Source of the DNA: Macrophomina tecta
Taxonomy: Eukaryota > Ascomycota > Dothideomycetes > Botryosphaeriales > Botryosphaeriaceae
Direction: 5' to 3'
Length of the DNA: 64,000 bases
Assembly: GCA_024180945.1 (NCBI GenBank)
Contig: JAKSGN010000012.1
Span: forward strand, 248,001-312,000
The position numbers and the translations under genes are program-made. The notes under the pieces were generated by a model, which was not told where the DNA came from, searched no databases, and worked only from the letters and a program-made list of their open reading frames with translations. Numbering within the stretch: position 1 is the stretch's first letter; each line of letters starts with the position of its first letter. This document shows, one piece after another, positions 1 through 10,998 of the stretch.

Positions 1-526
1 ATTACTTTGCGTCGTTTCGGACCGGAACGAAAGCTACCAAACGTACCCTTAGGCTTTTAATCCAATCTTTGTTTTTCGTGCATTGTATTGTAAGGCGCTT
101 GTTCTGGTCAGAGATTGCCTCTAGTAGGTCGGCAATATCATCGAGAGAAGTTTCCTTAGTCAACTTCCTCGGCTTATCTGGGCGAGATGAAGCATCCGTT
201 GATGGGTTTCCACGGTGAAGAGCTCGGTAGTCGGTGCGGTCGATGATGATGATGATGATGATGATTACACCCCGTCGGCCTTACCAGACCATAGGGACAA
301 GGAACGCTATTCTACGCTAAGCTACATTGGGATCCCGGTTCATTCGAGCGGTGCGGTCGATCTGGCGGAGTGAGACGCGTTGCGACGCGTCCGCGACGCG
401 TCCATCTCCACCCACACCTTCTTCGGCCGACGCCGCCGGCATTGTAACCAGCTTTTATTGTTCTTTCGAGATTGAGATTCGATATCCGTAAAGACCTAAC
501 AATACCCCTTCCAAACCAGCAGAAGA
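1..526 (-). mobile_element. Tad-like LINE, 5' UTR and start of ORF1 (runs off window edge)
   Basis: Read on the reverse strand, this stretch matches the 5' UTR and first part of ORF1 of the full-length LINE at 56027-61625. It has the same ATG context and the same repeated GACGCG stretch. Similarity between the two copies begins at about 520-526 here and at about 56026 there, which suggests the true 5' end of the family lies at CTGGTTTGG. The copy is interrupted at 244-348 by a second LINE tail. The rest of the element lies outside the window. Confidence 0.85.
244..348 (-). mobile_element. Nested, extremely 5'-truncated LINE insertion (105 bp)
   Basis: Only the last part of the LINE 3' UTR and its (ATC)n tail are present. 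The insertion is flanked by a perfect 12-bp direct repeat, CGGTGCGGTCGA, at 232-243 and 349-360. The uninterrupted version of the target occurs once in the full-length copy near 56182-56196, so both the empty and filled sites can be seen in the same window. This is the signature of target-primed reverse transcription with early loss of the enzyme from its template. Confidence 0.9.
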
Positions 527-1037
527 AGTCCCTTTCCTCGGAGATGTGGGGAAGCGGAGAAGTCACCGGGCTGGGGATTACATAATTAGTTAGTCAGCAC
601 GCACGGTCGGTCTGCAACTTCGCTCTTGCCATCCACCTCACACATTTCCACCATCGACCCTCATCTCCCAACGCCCACTCGATCTCGAACCTCACAGAAC
701 ACCGTGCACGCCCTACAAACGCCCTACATCCGCGGTTCGCTCCCCGCAACGTCGCGAGTCGGCTGGGGAACTATCCTCAAGTATCCCTCGCGGTGATCCG
801 GTAATCGGCGAGGGTTTCACGCCGCATTCGGCCTGGAACTATCCTTCGAGGGTGTCTTGCAGTGATCCGCCCAGCGGCGAGGGTTTCACAGCTCGGCAAG
901 CGACAAACAGCACAGAGTCAAGGCTGCTCCGAAGCCTGGGAGGGTGGGACATCACGTCGCTCGACGTGGGGCTTACTTTTGCGACCCCATTGTCTATAGG
1001 TAATGCCGCAGTAGCTAACGATGCTCGCGCAGGTCAC
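527..1037. other. Upstream region of the next gene; imperfect direct repeat
   Basis: No gene is seen. The stretch 590-760 is pyrimidine-rich, as is common in fungal promoters. Two copies of a unit of about 52 bp (769-820 and 837-889) share the beginning AACTATCC and the end GGCGAGGGTTTCAC, so this is a short local duplication. A GTAATG...GCTAAC...GCAG pattern at 1000-1032 looks like splice signals, but it would give an intron of only about 33 nt. Confidence 0.5.
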
Positions 1038-2306
1038 ATGGATGCATACGCCCGCCACCACGTATTCCCTGTCTGGCGAGACGACGCCGGCCGGAACCAC
1101 GTCTTTCAGTCCCCCACCAACCAGCGCCATCACGACTTTCGCCTTTTGACTTCCGTCGATGAAGAGCAGCATCACCTGCTGCTTGCCTTCCGTTTGCGCG
1201 TCGATCTGAAGGTCAGAGGACGGCGTGCCACCCGCATGTTCTTCTACCAGATCCCTGCCGCCTCACTGTCCGATCCTCGTGCGCTACGTTACACGGTTGA
1301 AGATGCACCTGGACTGGACCGCTCCCCGGCCATCTCCGCTGCCAAAGACGCTGGCTTCTGCGAGCCCGGTCGATCCGTGCGTGTCACGCTACAGCTCCGC
1401 GAGCCCGGGCGGGTCCTCATGTCCAAATTGGAGACGGAAACGATCCGACCATACACAAAGACTTGCCGTGCTCTTCTTGATCAGCTGAGGTCGCTGTCCG
1501 AGGCCCTACATATCGAGTTGTATTTGAACGGGGCTGACGACCGTTCATTGCTGGCAAGGCTGGACTCTTTGTGCGCTGCGACGCAAGACGCCAGTTGGCG
1601 ACAGGGAGACCTGCTGTGGGACGTACAGGATGTCGACTGGGCCAAACTGGAGCCTAGCAAGGAGCCGCCGGCCTACGAGCTGTTAGTCCCAGCGACTTCG
1701 CCATCCGTCATTTCGGAGACTTCGGTCGAGAGAGAGGAGCCCAACCTCGACGCTGCAAAGCAACCAGCACCATCAGCCAGCCGCGGCAACAAACGCAAAC
1801 GGCAAAGTTCGCTGCCGCCTGCAGACGCGCCTGGCTCTGCCACCTTGTCGGCCGAGCTTTGCGCGCTTTTCCAGACCGCGCTGCCGTCGATGCCCTCGCG
1901 CGAATACACGGTGCCTCGCCTGCAGCCGTACCTGCGCGATCTCGGCCACGCGGTCCGGCATAGCGACACGCCGGCGTTCGACCGGGCCTACGCGCGCTTC
2001 GTTGCGCTCGTGCTCCTGGAATCCGTGTTCGATGACGACAACGGCGGCGGCGGCGAGCCCGATATCCCGGACGACGTCGCGTCGCAGGTAAAGAAGGACT
2101 ACCTCAACGATCTATTCGTCCTCGTCTCGTGGACCCGCGCCTCGTCGCGCCCAGGCGTGTTGGTCTTCTGGGAAGAGTTTTATCAGATCGGCTGCGCCGC
2201 TCGCCACGCCATTGCTGATGGCGTTCCGCTCGAGCAGGGGATGGAAGGCCAGTATGGGACGGCTAAGGCGATTATTCTGACCATGGTCGTCGTTGATGCT
2301 CCGTAG
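1038..2306 (+). CDS. Uncharacterised fungal protein
   Basis: The reading frame is open from about 852, but the first ATG is at 1038 and gives 422 residues. I chose that start because no earlier ATG exists and the upstream sequence looks like leader. I do not recognise the family. The N-terminal 200 residues are mixed alpha/beta in character. A low-complexity Pro/Ser/Ala linker follows, with a basic KRKR cluster that could be a nuclear signal. The C-terminal 140 residues are predicted helical and include an acidic-glycine DDDNGGGGE stretch. G+C is high at third codon positions, unlike the surrounding transposon debris, which supports real coding. There is no signal peptide and no membrane segment. 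Function is unknown. Confidence 0.7.
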   Translation: MDAYARHHVFPVWRDDAGRNHVFQSPTNQRHHDFRLLTSVDEEQHHLLLAFRLRVDLKVRGRRATRMFFYQIPAASLSDPRALRYTVEDAPGLDRSPAISAAKDAGFCEPGRSVRVTLQLREPGRVLMSKLETETIRPYTKTCRALLDQLRSLSEALHIELYLNGADDRSLLARLDSLCAATQDASWRQGDLLWDVQDVDWAKLEPSKEPPAYELLVPATSPSVISETSVEREEPNLDAAKQPAPSASRGNKRKRQSSLPPADAPGSATLSAELCALFQTALPSMPSREYTVPRLQPYLRDLGHAVRHSDTPAFDRAYARFVALVLLESVFDDDNGGGGEPDIPDDVASQVKKDYLNDLFVLVSWTRASSRPGVLVFWEEFYQIGCAARHAIADGVPLEQGMEGQYGTAKAIILTMVVVDAP

Positions 2307-2418
2307 CGTGAATAATCGTTGTGTACTTTGCTCTTTGTGATCGTACCGTCTTGACGAGCTGCATCATTCCCAATAACAGAATAATTGCGATACTAACGCA
2401 CCGGCCTACACCCTAAGA

Positions 2419-4160
2419 TATGGATTGGATTGGATTGGTCTATTCAGGCTACGATGTCTTCTGTGGAGACATAAGAGCCGTCGTATATACACTACCGCGC
2501 CTTTCATCCGTTGCTGCCTTAACTCACTTCTTAGCCCAACTTCATTTAGTAGTCGTGCAGCGGCTGTACCGGCCCACCAGTTCCATCCCGACCAGACAGC
2601 CGAGCGGTTGACTTGAGGAACTACACCACCGCCTTGGCCACCCGCACTTCCGGTCTCTATCGATCCTTTGGCCCATCAACCGGTTGCCCAGTTCGCCAGC
2701 CCTGCCTCCTGCTCCATCCTCCAAGCATGTAAGAAACGTCTCCCCACCTTTTACCTACGACACTCGCCAGCTCGCTGCGAGTCTGCTACCACCGCGGACA
2801 GACCAAGAGGACGTGTCGTACAGTCTCCATTCCCCATTCCTTGCCCGCATTTGCACTGCCCTAACTCCTCTTTCCGTAACTGGAAGAGGAACTCCCGGGG
2901 AAAGCTATGGTTAGTTCGGCATTGAACGAGGATGGCTACGCTCTCTGCATCAAGGCCGTTGTACAGCCGCAGTATATATTGCCCTAGGAAGGCTCTGTCC
3001 AGCTTACGTGTGTATTTTCCCCAGGGGCTCGGCTTCGCCGCCACCTCCTCCCGTTCCTGCTGCGCCTTCCGCTTAACCAATACCTCGACTATCTCCCTGG
3101 CCCGCCGCCTATAACGACTCGACTATTGGCTGTCAACCCGGTGCTATTGTTTCCTAAGCGGCACGGTGTGCAGCCTCGTTCCCAGCAACACCGCTCTGGG
3201 CTAACACCCATAAGAACCTAACTGTTGCCCCTTTGGCTTCGATCCTGACGATAAGGTCCCGTACGCTCTTAACTAGGTACTGCCCTGAGAAGTTTACTTA
3301 CGATGTCCGGTGGCGCTAGAGTATCTTTATACTCTCCATAACCACCCAGAAGGTATGCACTATGCGACCCGGTATTAGCGCATCCATCTAGCGCGGGCGC
3401 TAGACTAGCCGTTCTAATGCGAATACTATGGCATATAGCTCCGCCATTACCACTAGCGTGTTTTTGCTCCGTTCTACTGTCTCTCTTCTTATAGTTATAA
3501 ACCCTTTGCTTTTAGTCGAGTGGACTGCCGCGGCGCCGTAGAGCCCGTGCCTGCATAACCCGTCGGTAAAGACGGTATCGGCGGATGGCAGGGCCTGCGC
3601 CTGTACGATAGCGCTGTCCCGATCGATAATCACTATGTCCGGCTGGATATCGCGCTCCCACGGTGGAAGAGACCACGGTACGATTATTTCTATTAGAGCT
3701 ACCTTTTCCGGAGCGATGAGGCTTCCGTAGTAGTCCCAAGTCTTTCTTAGCGGAGAGGAATATACCTTCCCCCCTGCTTAGGGAAACGCTTGATGCAGTC
3801 TACCGCTGGATTTTCTGGTGGTAGTGTGTGCAGCCTTACCAGATGTTTCGCCACTTTTGCGCGTAATCGAAGGTCGACTGGTGTTAGGTACGCCTTTCCT
3901 TCGGCGACCTGTAGAGCGACTGTGCGAAACGCGCCTGTCACGGCCTGTGCTTCTAATCGCTGAATTCTTTCCAGGTGCTGTAATAGCTTTCCTACGCCTA
4001 GTCTTCCCGGAGCGTACCACGTCGAGGCAGTTTAGTCGGTAATTAGGGCGACTGTCGCCTGGTATAGCTATCTTATTCCTCTTGGGCTGACGCCTTTTGA
4101 GTCTCTTAATCGCCAAGCACTGCGTGATTGCCTTACTCGTCACGTGGGGCACCATAGTAA
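2419..4160 (-). mobile_element. Decayed non-LTR retrotransposon (RT end, RNase H, C-terminal finger)
   Basis: The reverse strand encodes broken pieces of a second LINE family. At 3747-3941 there is a post-RT segment (TGAFRTVALQVAE). At 3400-3633 there is an RNase H segment with FTDG and a later AELYAI. At 2751-3080 there is the C-terminal region ending in the QCKCGQ finger motif. Frames change between pieces, so the ORF is dead. The 3' end is at 2419-2440, where the reverse strand ends in a short (AATCC)n tail. It differs in sequence and tail from the (ATC)n LINE family elsewhere in the window. Confidence 0.75.
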
Positions 4161-5230
4161 GCTGGCAGGAAATAATACAATTGTATCTATATATAAGTTA
4201 TAGTAGGGTTCGACATACCTATAACCTCTAGTCTTCTAAAGGTCTATTAAGGTCTCTACTTTAGTTTTTAGCCGACTTCTCTTATTGCAGCCTCTATAGT
4301 TAGAGCCGGGCTAAACCCCTTCTACCTAAGTAATTTTTGTTTACTTTTTAAGTATATATCGCCGGCGTTCTGTCTTAAAATCTTCTATTTGTTTATTTTC
4401 GTTTATTTTAGTATTATATTTAGAGGCGAATAGTCCCGTCTCTACGTATACTAATACGCGTATTCGTTCTCTCGAGCCACGCAGCAGTCTCTCCGGCCAG
4501 AACGTAATCCTACCTACTATCTAGGTGTACCGAGGGTTAGAGCCTAGTAAAGAGATAAGGTTCTCGGAGCTAGTAGTGGCTACTACGCACTACGCCCCGC
4601 GGAAAGCCTAGATATTATATAAAAGCGTAATATTCTATACTTACTAGGTCCCCGTTTCGCGTTGCCTATAAGGGTTTTTCTATAACAGGCCGACCGTGTC
4701 TTATAGAAGCGATAATAAACTAGATTCTACGCTAGGCGATCTACTCTATTCTCTTCTACTAACTAAGCTTATATTTTCTTCTATTCTAAGCTAGCTTATA
4801 TTTCTAACGAGTTAAGTTTTTATATAACTAGTCTATAATTTCTTAAGAGCCTTTCTTTACCGCTAGCCTATATTATCGTTATAGGTTACGCGCTCTACGT
4901 CTATTAAAATCCTTTAATAAGTCGCCTAGACGCCCGCTTAATAGATTCGCTAAGGGCTATTAAAGCTAGCCTATATTTCTTTTTTTTAGAGCTTACCCGT
5001 GTTTCTATCTCGTTAAGCCGACCGGTCGCATCTTACTAGGTTGCGAGTACTACGTCTATTAAGATCCTCCGCTAAGTCTTCTATATACGCACCGGATCGG
5101 CTTTCTCGGAAAGGCCTTAACGAGTTCTCGAGGTTAAGCCTTAATAAGGTCTTCGCGGTCGGAGGCCTTAAGGCCTTAATAGGTTTCGTATTGAGGGTCT
5201 ATAATACGTTAGCCTTAACAAGTTCTTAGA
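4161..5230. repeat. RIP-like degenerate repeat, non-coding
   Basis: This stretch is rich in TA steps and CTA/TTA/TAG triplets and poor in CA and TG, the usual footprint of repeat-induced point mutation in Pezizomycotina. All frames are broken. It is contiguous with the dead LINE at 2419-4160 and is probably its RT or endonuclease part, but I cannot recognise a domain. Confidence 0.55.
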
Positions 5231-6000
5231 AAAGAGGTTCCCCTACACCCTCGCCGTATTCCTAGCGATCTTACAGCCGGTATAAGCCTAAGGATGTCCT
5301 GTCGTACGCCTAGAGCGCGTCCACATCGGCTGGCTGGATAGGGCCAGCGTCGGGCCCGGCTGCGAGCAAGGTAGTCGTACATCGGGCGGTATTCGTATCC
5401 TGTTTTCTCTCGATGGTCGTCCCTCGATGGGATTCCCTGGATAGATGGTCGCGTTGCCCCAGCGTTAGCAGTAGGCAATGTGGTTATGGTTGCGGTCGGC
5501 GCGTCGAAGAAAAAAATTTTCATCGCGTGGCGTGTGACAGGCTCTCACCCACCACCTCTGCAGCTCAGCTGCCCATCAGAGACGCACCTCTGATGAGTAT
5601 CACCGGCCGCAGCGACGTGAATGTATGCAGTAGAATTTCGCGGCCATGAAAACGTAGAGCACTCTGCATTGATGACTAAAGAGGCCGATGCCAGTAGGGT
5701 TCATTCGCACCCATCATCATCATACGTTTCATCTTCATCATGCTGTGGGACATTCGCATCAAGTCTTCAAGCGCAATATCCCGGTGCCTTGCCACGCTTA
5801 TCATCTTTTCTACAGGGTTCCTTCTTTCTTTCTTCGGCACCGGACAAGCACTGTAAACGACGTTATAAGTTGCCCCGAGGTCAGCGCTCCGGTGCTTAGT
5901 GCGCGACGCATCACCAGAAAACCAACCACACCTTGTGCATAGTTCTACACTGGCCTCGTCATACACCCGCATCTCCGGCATTCAATTTGAGTTCGTTCTC
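5231..6000. other. Upstream region of the RdRP gene
   Basis: I see no supportable gene. Base composition returns to normal after the RIP-like block. Short ORFs occur on both strands but lack known domains, and those around 5690-5980 reflect CAT/ATG-rich low-complexity sequence. The region probably contains the polymerase promoter. Confidence 0.4.
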
Positions 6001-9000
6001 ATGGACATCCTTGTACGCGGAGTTCCCGTCCAGACGACCGATTCCGCACTGAAGGACTTCTTCACGCCGGTCATGAAGCAATTCTCAATCCATGTATTCC
6101 ACTGCAGAAAGTTTAAGAACAAGCCACTGGCTATCCTTACCGTGACCGACATTGCGAAAGCTGACAGCTTTCTTAAGAAATACAGCAACACTACGTTGCT
6201 TGCCAGTGACAAGACACTCCTTTTCTTCAATACGGCTCTGCAAGTCAGCGAAAGCAGATATAAGTCAGATGAGCTCATTCTGAAGACGCTCTGATACGAG
6301 GAAGGTCTCCTGCGAAAGACCGATCGGTCCATCGCAACAAAACCATCCAAGCTTCAGAGAACATTCGATTTCTCCCGCCTTCAGTGTGGTATCTGGGACT
6401 ATGATGGATCCGAAATAGTGTTCGCCTCTCAATTCCAGGATACGAGGCGAGGCAGTGTCGTGTTCGGCCACAGGGCTCTGGCAATGATCCTACGCACGGA
6501 CCACCTGAATACGTCTACCACTCGAATCGACGTTCCGTACTGGAGTGTCGATACCATTTTGACATGTTCGCAGATGAACAGAGTTACCTTCACGCTTACG
6601 CTTGCGCCTCGAGTCTACAAGCTAGAAGACGATTTGGAGAGATTGATGAGTGATCTTGGCTTGGGCCGCCAACGCCGACAAAAATACAATCGCACGCGGG
6701 TATGCGCGATCGATGAGTCGCACAGATCAGTCATAGGAAGCTGCTTCGTCTATCAAATATCGCTTGCGAATTCAGAGGACGCCTCGAAGCTCGATCAGCT
6801 TGTTCAAAGAAATCGTGGCATGCCACCAATCCTCGGCCTTTCGACCCCATACACCCAGGCCCATGGCACTTTTTTGCGGGATCTCGAGCGTTTGATGGAG
6901 CACCTCCACGCTGACCATGAATTTGGCGGGCTGACATTTTCCGCCAAGTTTCAAATTGAGCGACTTGCGAGAAATGCGTACTTACCGCCATCGAAAATCG
7001 TTGCATTATTCCCAGTCATTGAACGCCTTTCTTACCAGACAGGCCACATTCCGACGAGTATGGCCATCCGCATGCTATCCAGGTATATTGAGTCTCCTGG
7101 GCCCCACATGGATTCAGGCAACTTTGAAAACGACTCCTTAGTAGAGGCGCTCGCTCGATTTGCTCAAGAGTTCAAGCTTGAGGGCTCCATTTACGACGTA
7201 AACTCGTGGAAGAATCAGGGTGCTCTAATTCATAGGGTCATCATAACTCCCGCCGGCACATACCTGGAGGGTCCTGAACCAGAAGTGAGCAACCGCGTCC
7301 TTCGCCAGTTTCCCGCTCACACGGATTGTTTCCTCCGAGTTGAATTCATGGACGAGGATGGCGACTTAATTCGATTTGAGCCAAAAACCAATCTATCAGA
7401 GATATTCAATAGCCGATTCAAAGGTGTCCTTGACAGCGCAATCTCCATCGGTGGACGCAGTTTCGAATTTTTAGGATTCTCTCACTCTTCACTCCGTCAA
7501 AAAACATGTTGGTTCATGTCTGCCTTTGTGCAAAATGATTCCCTGATCACAGCCCAAGATGTCATCAAGGGTCTGGGCGATTTCTCGACGATCCGTTCCC
7601 CAGCGAGATGTGCAGCGCGAATTGGACAGGCGTTCTCCGACACGACCGCTGCGGTGACTGTATCGCCGGAAGCTGTCCGAGCTGCGCATGATGTGGTCAG
7701 AAATGGCCACACGTTTAGTGACGGAGTTGGTACTGTCTCCGATGCTTTGCTGAGGCGTGTATGGACGCAGTATGAACGAGGTCAAGGTCTCAGACCAACC
7801 TGCCTACAAATTCGTTTTGCTGGTGAGGAAACCGTTGATGAGACAGAGCTACCGGTGTACTAATTATTATTAGGTGCCAAGGGTGTTGTATCACTTGACA
7901 ACCGCCTGCAGGGCGAACAATTAGTTCTTCGTCAGTCAATGGTCAAATTTTACGGATCAAAGGCGTGGGATATCGAACTTTGTGGCGCTAATTTCAGGCC
8001 TCTGCCACTTTACCTCAATCGACAACTAATCAAGATTCTCGAGGATCTTGGCGTGCCTGCGCACGGCTTCCTCGAGCTTCAAAACAGCATGGTCGAACAG
8101 ATCCGCCGCATCACCGAGTCGCCTATCAATGCTGCTACATTTTTGGAGTCGGCTCGTGTCGGTTTGGCTTCGAGGATGCCATTTCTTTTCCGGATGCTAG
8201 AGGAACTCGGCCTTTCTTTCGACGGAGACAAATTCCTGTCGGATGTCGTGGAGATTGCTGCACTGTCTCAACTCCGTGATCTGAAGTATCGCTCCCGCAT
8301 CCATGTGGAGAAGGGGGTAACCCTGTACGGTATCATGGATGAAACTGGCGTCCTAGAGGAGGGCGAGATTTATTGTGTCATGGAACGGCCGGGAGACAAC
8401 GGCAGGTCGAAACGCACTGTCCTTTCGGGCGGGGATGTCATTGTTACAAGATCCCCAGCTATGCACCCAGGTGACGTCCAGAAAGCCCGAGCTGTCAGCG
8501 TGCCTGCCGATTCTCCGCTGCAAGCTCTCTCCAACGTCGTGGTTTTCAGCCGGAATGGCCAACGAGATTTGCCTTCCCAGCTCAGTGGCGGAGACCTTGA
8601 CGGTGACCTTTACAACGTCATTTTTGACAAGCGCCTTATGCCACAAGTAACCCACATAGCTGCGGAGTACAGAAACATTCCACCTTTGGACATTGGTCGA
8701 CCGGTTACCCGAAAAGATATCACAGACTTCTTTATCAAGTTCATGGAGGCGGACCAACTCGGCCGCATATCCATGGTACACATGCAGCTGGCAGATAGGC
8801 GTCCTAATGGAACACTAGATCCCGACTGCAAGAAGCTGGCAGAAATGGCATCAACGGCGGTAGACTTCTCGAAAACAGGTATTCCTGTGGATATGAGCCA
8901 GTGTCCGCGATATGATATGATCCGTCCAGACTTCATGGCTGGTAGTCCTCACGTTACCGTTGAGCGGAACGGAGTCAACTTTCCCAAAATTCAAGACGAT

Positions 9001-9727
9001 GCCACGGATGGTGATGACGCCGTCGGTGCCCTTGATCCTGATTTTAAGACATTCAACTACTACGAGAGCGAACGTGTACTTGGACGACTGTACCGGGCAA
9101 TTGACGAAAAGAGAATCTTCCAGGAAATGCATCAGCACGCCCAACCCGTAAACAAAACCCTCGGCGGCTTGGGTCTTATAGAGCAGGTCTGGGAATATGT
9201 CCTTCGCGAAACCGCTCTAATCCAGTGGGAGGCATACAAACCTCTGGCCAGAGAGGTTCGGGAAATGTGAGTTCCAAATCGAGCCTTCCTTGAGCACTTC
9301 ACAAAATGAGGTCCGTTATTGATATATTACGCTCTGCAGATACGAGTCTAACCTTCTCGATATTATGTCCGATTACTCAACGCACCCGCGATATCCGCTC
9401 TCAGAAATCGAAGTCTTTGGCGGGAATATTGTTGGTAAGAATAGCGGCAACACCAATCGCCGTATCCGTGAGCGTACAACGGAGATGAACCAGCGCTTTG
9501 AGCGTGACGTCACTTTCATTATTCAGCGTATCAAGCAGGGCGATGACGGCGTCCGCGATGAGGCGCTTGCACGATCGATTGCGTGTCTGGCCGTCGGCAT
9601 GTCTGAGCAACGCAGGCCCAATAATAGGATCGGCGCGCCGAGGAGCTGGAAGTATGTTGCTGCAGCAGTATGCTTGCGGGAAGTCGAGCTGTTCAAGATG
9701 AAATACGATCCTTTCAACAGTATTTGA
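6001..9727 (+). CDS. RNA-dependent RNA polymerase (QDE-1/SAD-1 family), with an in-frame stop
   Basis: This is a cellular RdRP of RNA silencing, which makes double-stranded RNA from single-stranded templates. The N-terminus begins MDILVRGVP and resembles the usual fungal RdRP start. A CGIWDYD motif follows at about 6380. The catalytic loop SGGDLDGD lies at about 8584-8610 with all three aspartates present. Introns fit 7823-7873 (51 nt, branch TACTAAT, joining ..RFAG-AKGVV..) and 9267-9339 (73 nt, GTGAGT donor); the last exon ends ..KYDPFNSI. One problem is a TGA at 6292-6294 inside otherwise open coding sequence (..ILKTL-stop-YEEGLL..). It could be a CGA-to-TGA change that kills the gene. It could also lie in an unlikely 57-nt intron, 6244-6300, with a GTCAGC donor and a GAG acceptor. 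The flanking residues resemble the conserved family, so I favour a nonsense mutation. Confidence 0.93.
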
Positions 9728-10135
9728 ATATCGTTGGGAAAGCGTCGATTATTTTGCCTTACTTCCTCAGGCGTCACCTTTCTTCTCTCGGAGAACAGGA
9801 AGGTATCACTTTGCCGCCCTCCATACCCAATAACCTCGGAGCTACACTTACTCGGTTATACAAATTCCCTCGGCTATATCACTTGTTGTTCATGTATATA
9901 AGCAGATCTACTTACCGCCTCCTTCAGAGGACAGGCAGAATACACTCGTTCCGACCTCACTGCTCTACAAAATCCGACAGTTTTCCACATCCATTGTTCT
10001 TGTCTTGCGAGCCCAACCCGTATACCGAGATGGACGAATCCGATTTCGATGTCAAGATTATAATGTAGACCATTGTATAAGAAAAGTCTGGACAGGCTGG
10101 CATTTTTCTTTTGCTCAAGGCAGCGTATGGGCTTC
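9728..10135 (+). repeat. Dispersed repeat with TATA-like motif
   Basis: No gene. The segment from about 9740 to 9965 resembles 36780-36960 on the same strand and 40290-40500 (reverse strand, inside the Copia element). Shared blocks include TGTATATAAGCA, GACAGGCAG and GACCTCACT. It may be a fragment of a Copia-related element, because it abuts the LTR at 10136. Confidence 0.5.
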
Positions 10136-10336
10136 TGTCAACCATCACCACCATTGCCGTTACAGATTGCCGTCATTCGTATCTTTTCAGCCACCAGTTT
10201 TATACTTTTAGCATCACACCACCAAGACACCATCATCACCTCATGTACCCTCCCCACTATCATGTATATATATATACTGTCGCTTCAGCACTGCTCAATG
10301 AGGCAGCAGTGAACCTTAATTCCTCACTGTTCAACA
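10136..10336 (-). mobile_element. Copia-type LTR, solo or truncated
   Basis: A 201-bp unit begins TGTCAACC and ends TTCAACA, giving TG..CA termini. It is closely related to the LTR at 17417-17617 and the Copia ends at 37868 and 43346. The bases on either side (GCTTC and TTATA) do not match, so no target duplication remains. This suggests recombination or deletion. It interrupts a Fot1-like transposase ORF, which reads into the LTR. Confidence 0.8.
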
Positions 10337-10770
10337 TTATAGCTGTCCTCGTCCTGGATGCCGTACTTTGCCTTTATGGACTGCACAAGCTTGAACCAGT
10401 CGCCGATTACTCGCGAATCCTCGTTCAAGGCTCGCTGGTGATCGTACGAGCGGCTCCACTGAGTTTTAAGCTCAGGTGTGCGCTTGATGAAGTTGTCTGG
10501 CCAGTTCTTGCCAACCCGCTGCGCACCACGCTCCACCAGCAGTTTATCAGCCATATCTCGTACGGCACCCTTCGTCGGCGGAAACCCTGTTGAATCTAGG
10601 TCGAGTATGTGTTGGATAATCGCTATTTCTTCGTGCTTAGTGAGCTTCTTTGAATTGGGCTCACAATCGCGTCGTGCAGCGGTTCCGTCGCGTCGTCGAT
10701 GTAGGGTTCTTCGATCCACGTTAAACGTCGAAGCAATATGTCGCTCGCTCTGAATTTGATTTTGTTTCAT
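10337..10770 (-). pseudogene. Fot1/pogo-like transposase, N-terminal half
   Basis: The reverse-strand ORF carries a helix-turn-helix region (STFNVDRRTLHRR), then a CENP-B-like second DNA-binding segment (GFPPTKGAVRDMADKLL, VGKNWPDNFIKR). It then reaches IQDEDSYN, the position where the family continues into the first catalytic Asp (NxDExGF). There it runs into the LTR at 10336 and stops. The DDE catalytic domain is missing. Without transposition activity it is a fossil. Confidence 0.85.
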
Positions 10771-10998
10771 AGCTTCAATAGCTAGGGTAATCCTACCCTC
10801 GCGTTGAGTTGATGCAGTGTTTAGATGGTTGAGACATCGCGATTTATAGTTGACGCGTTAAGAAATCGTGATGGGGTGGCGCGCTCGCTTGGGTGGGTCA
10901 CTCGCTTGTGAACCACGTTAGCCTAAAAGTAACGGAGCGGCGAGGGCGATAAATCGCGCATTGTCATGTGGCAATATGTGGCAGGGGAAGTTGCATGA

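Noticed and set aside
852..1037. N-terminal extension of the gene at 1038-2306
   Set aside because: The frame is open but starts with GTG; no ATG is available, and the region includes a local duplication and promoter-like sequence.
5676..5981. Reverse ORF of 101 residues with Met/Lys-rich end
   Set aside because: It is low-complexity sequence lying in the likely promoter of the RdRP gene, with no recognisable domain.
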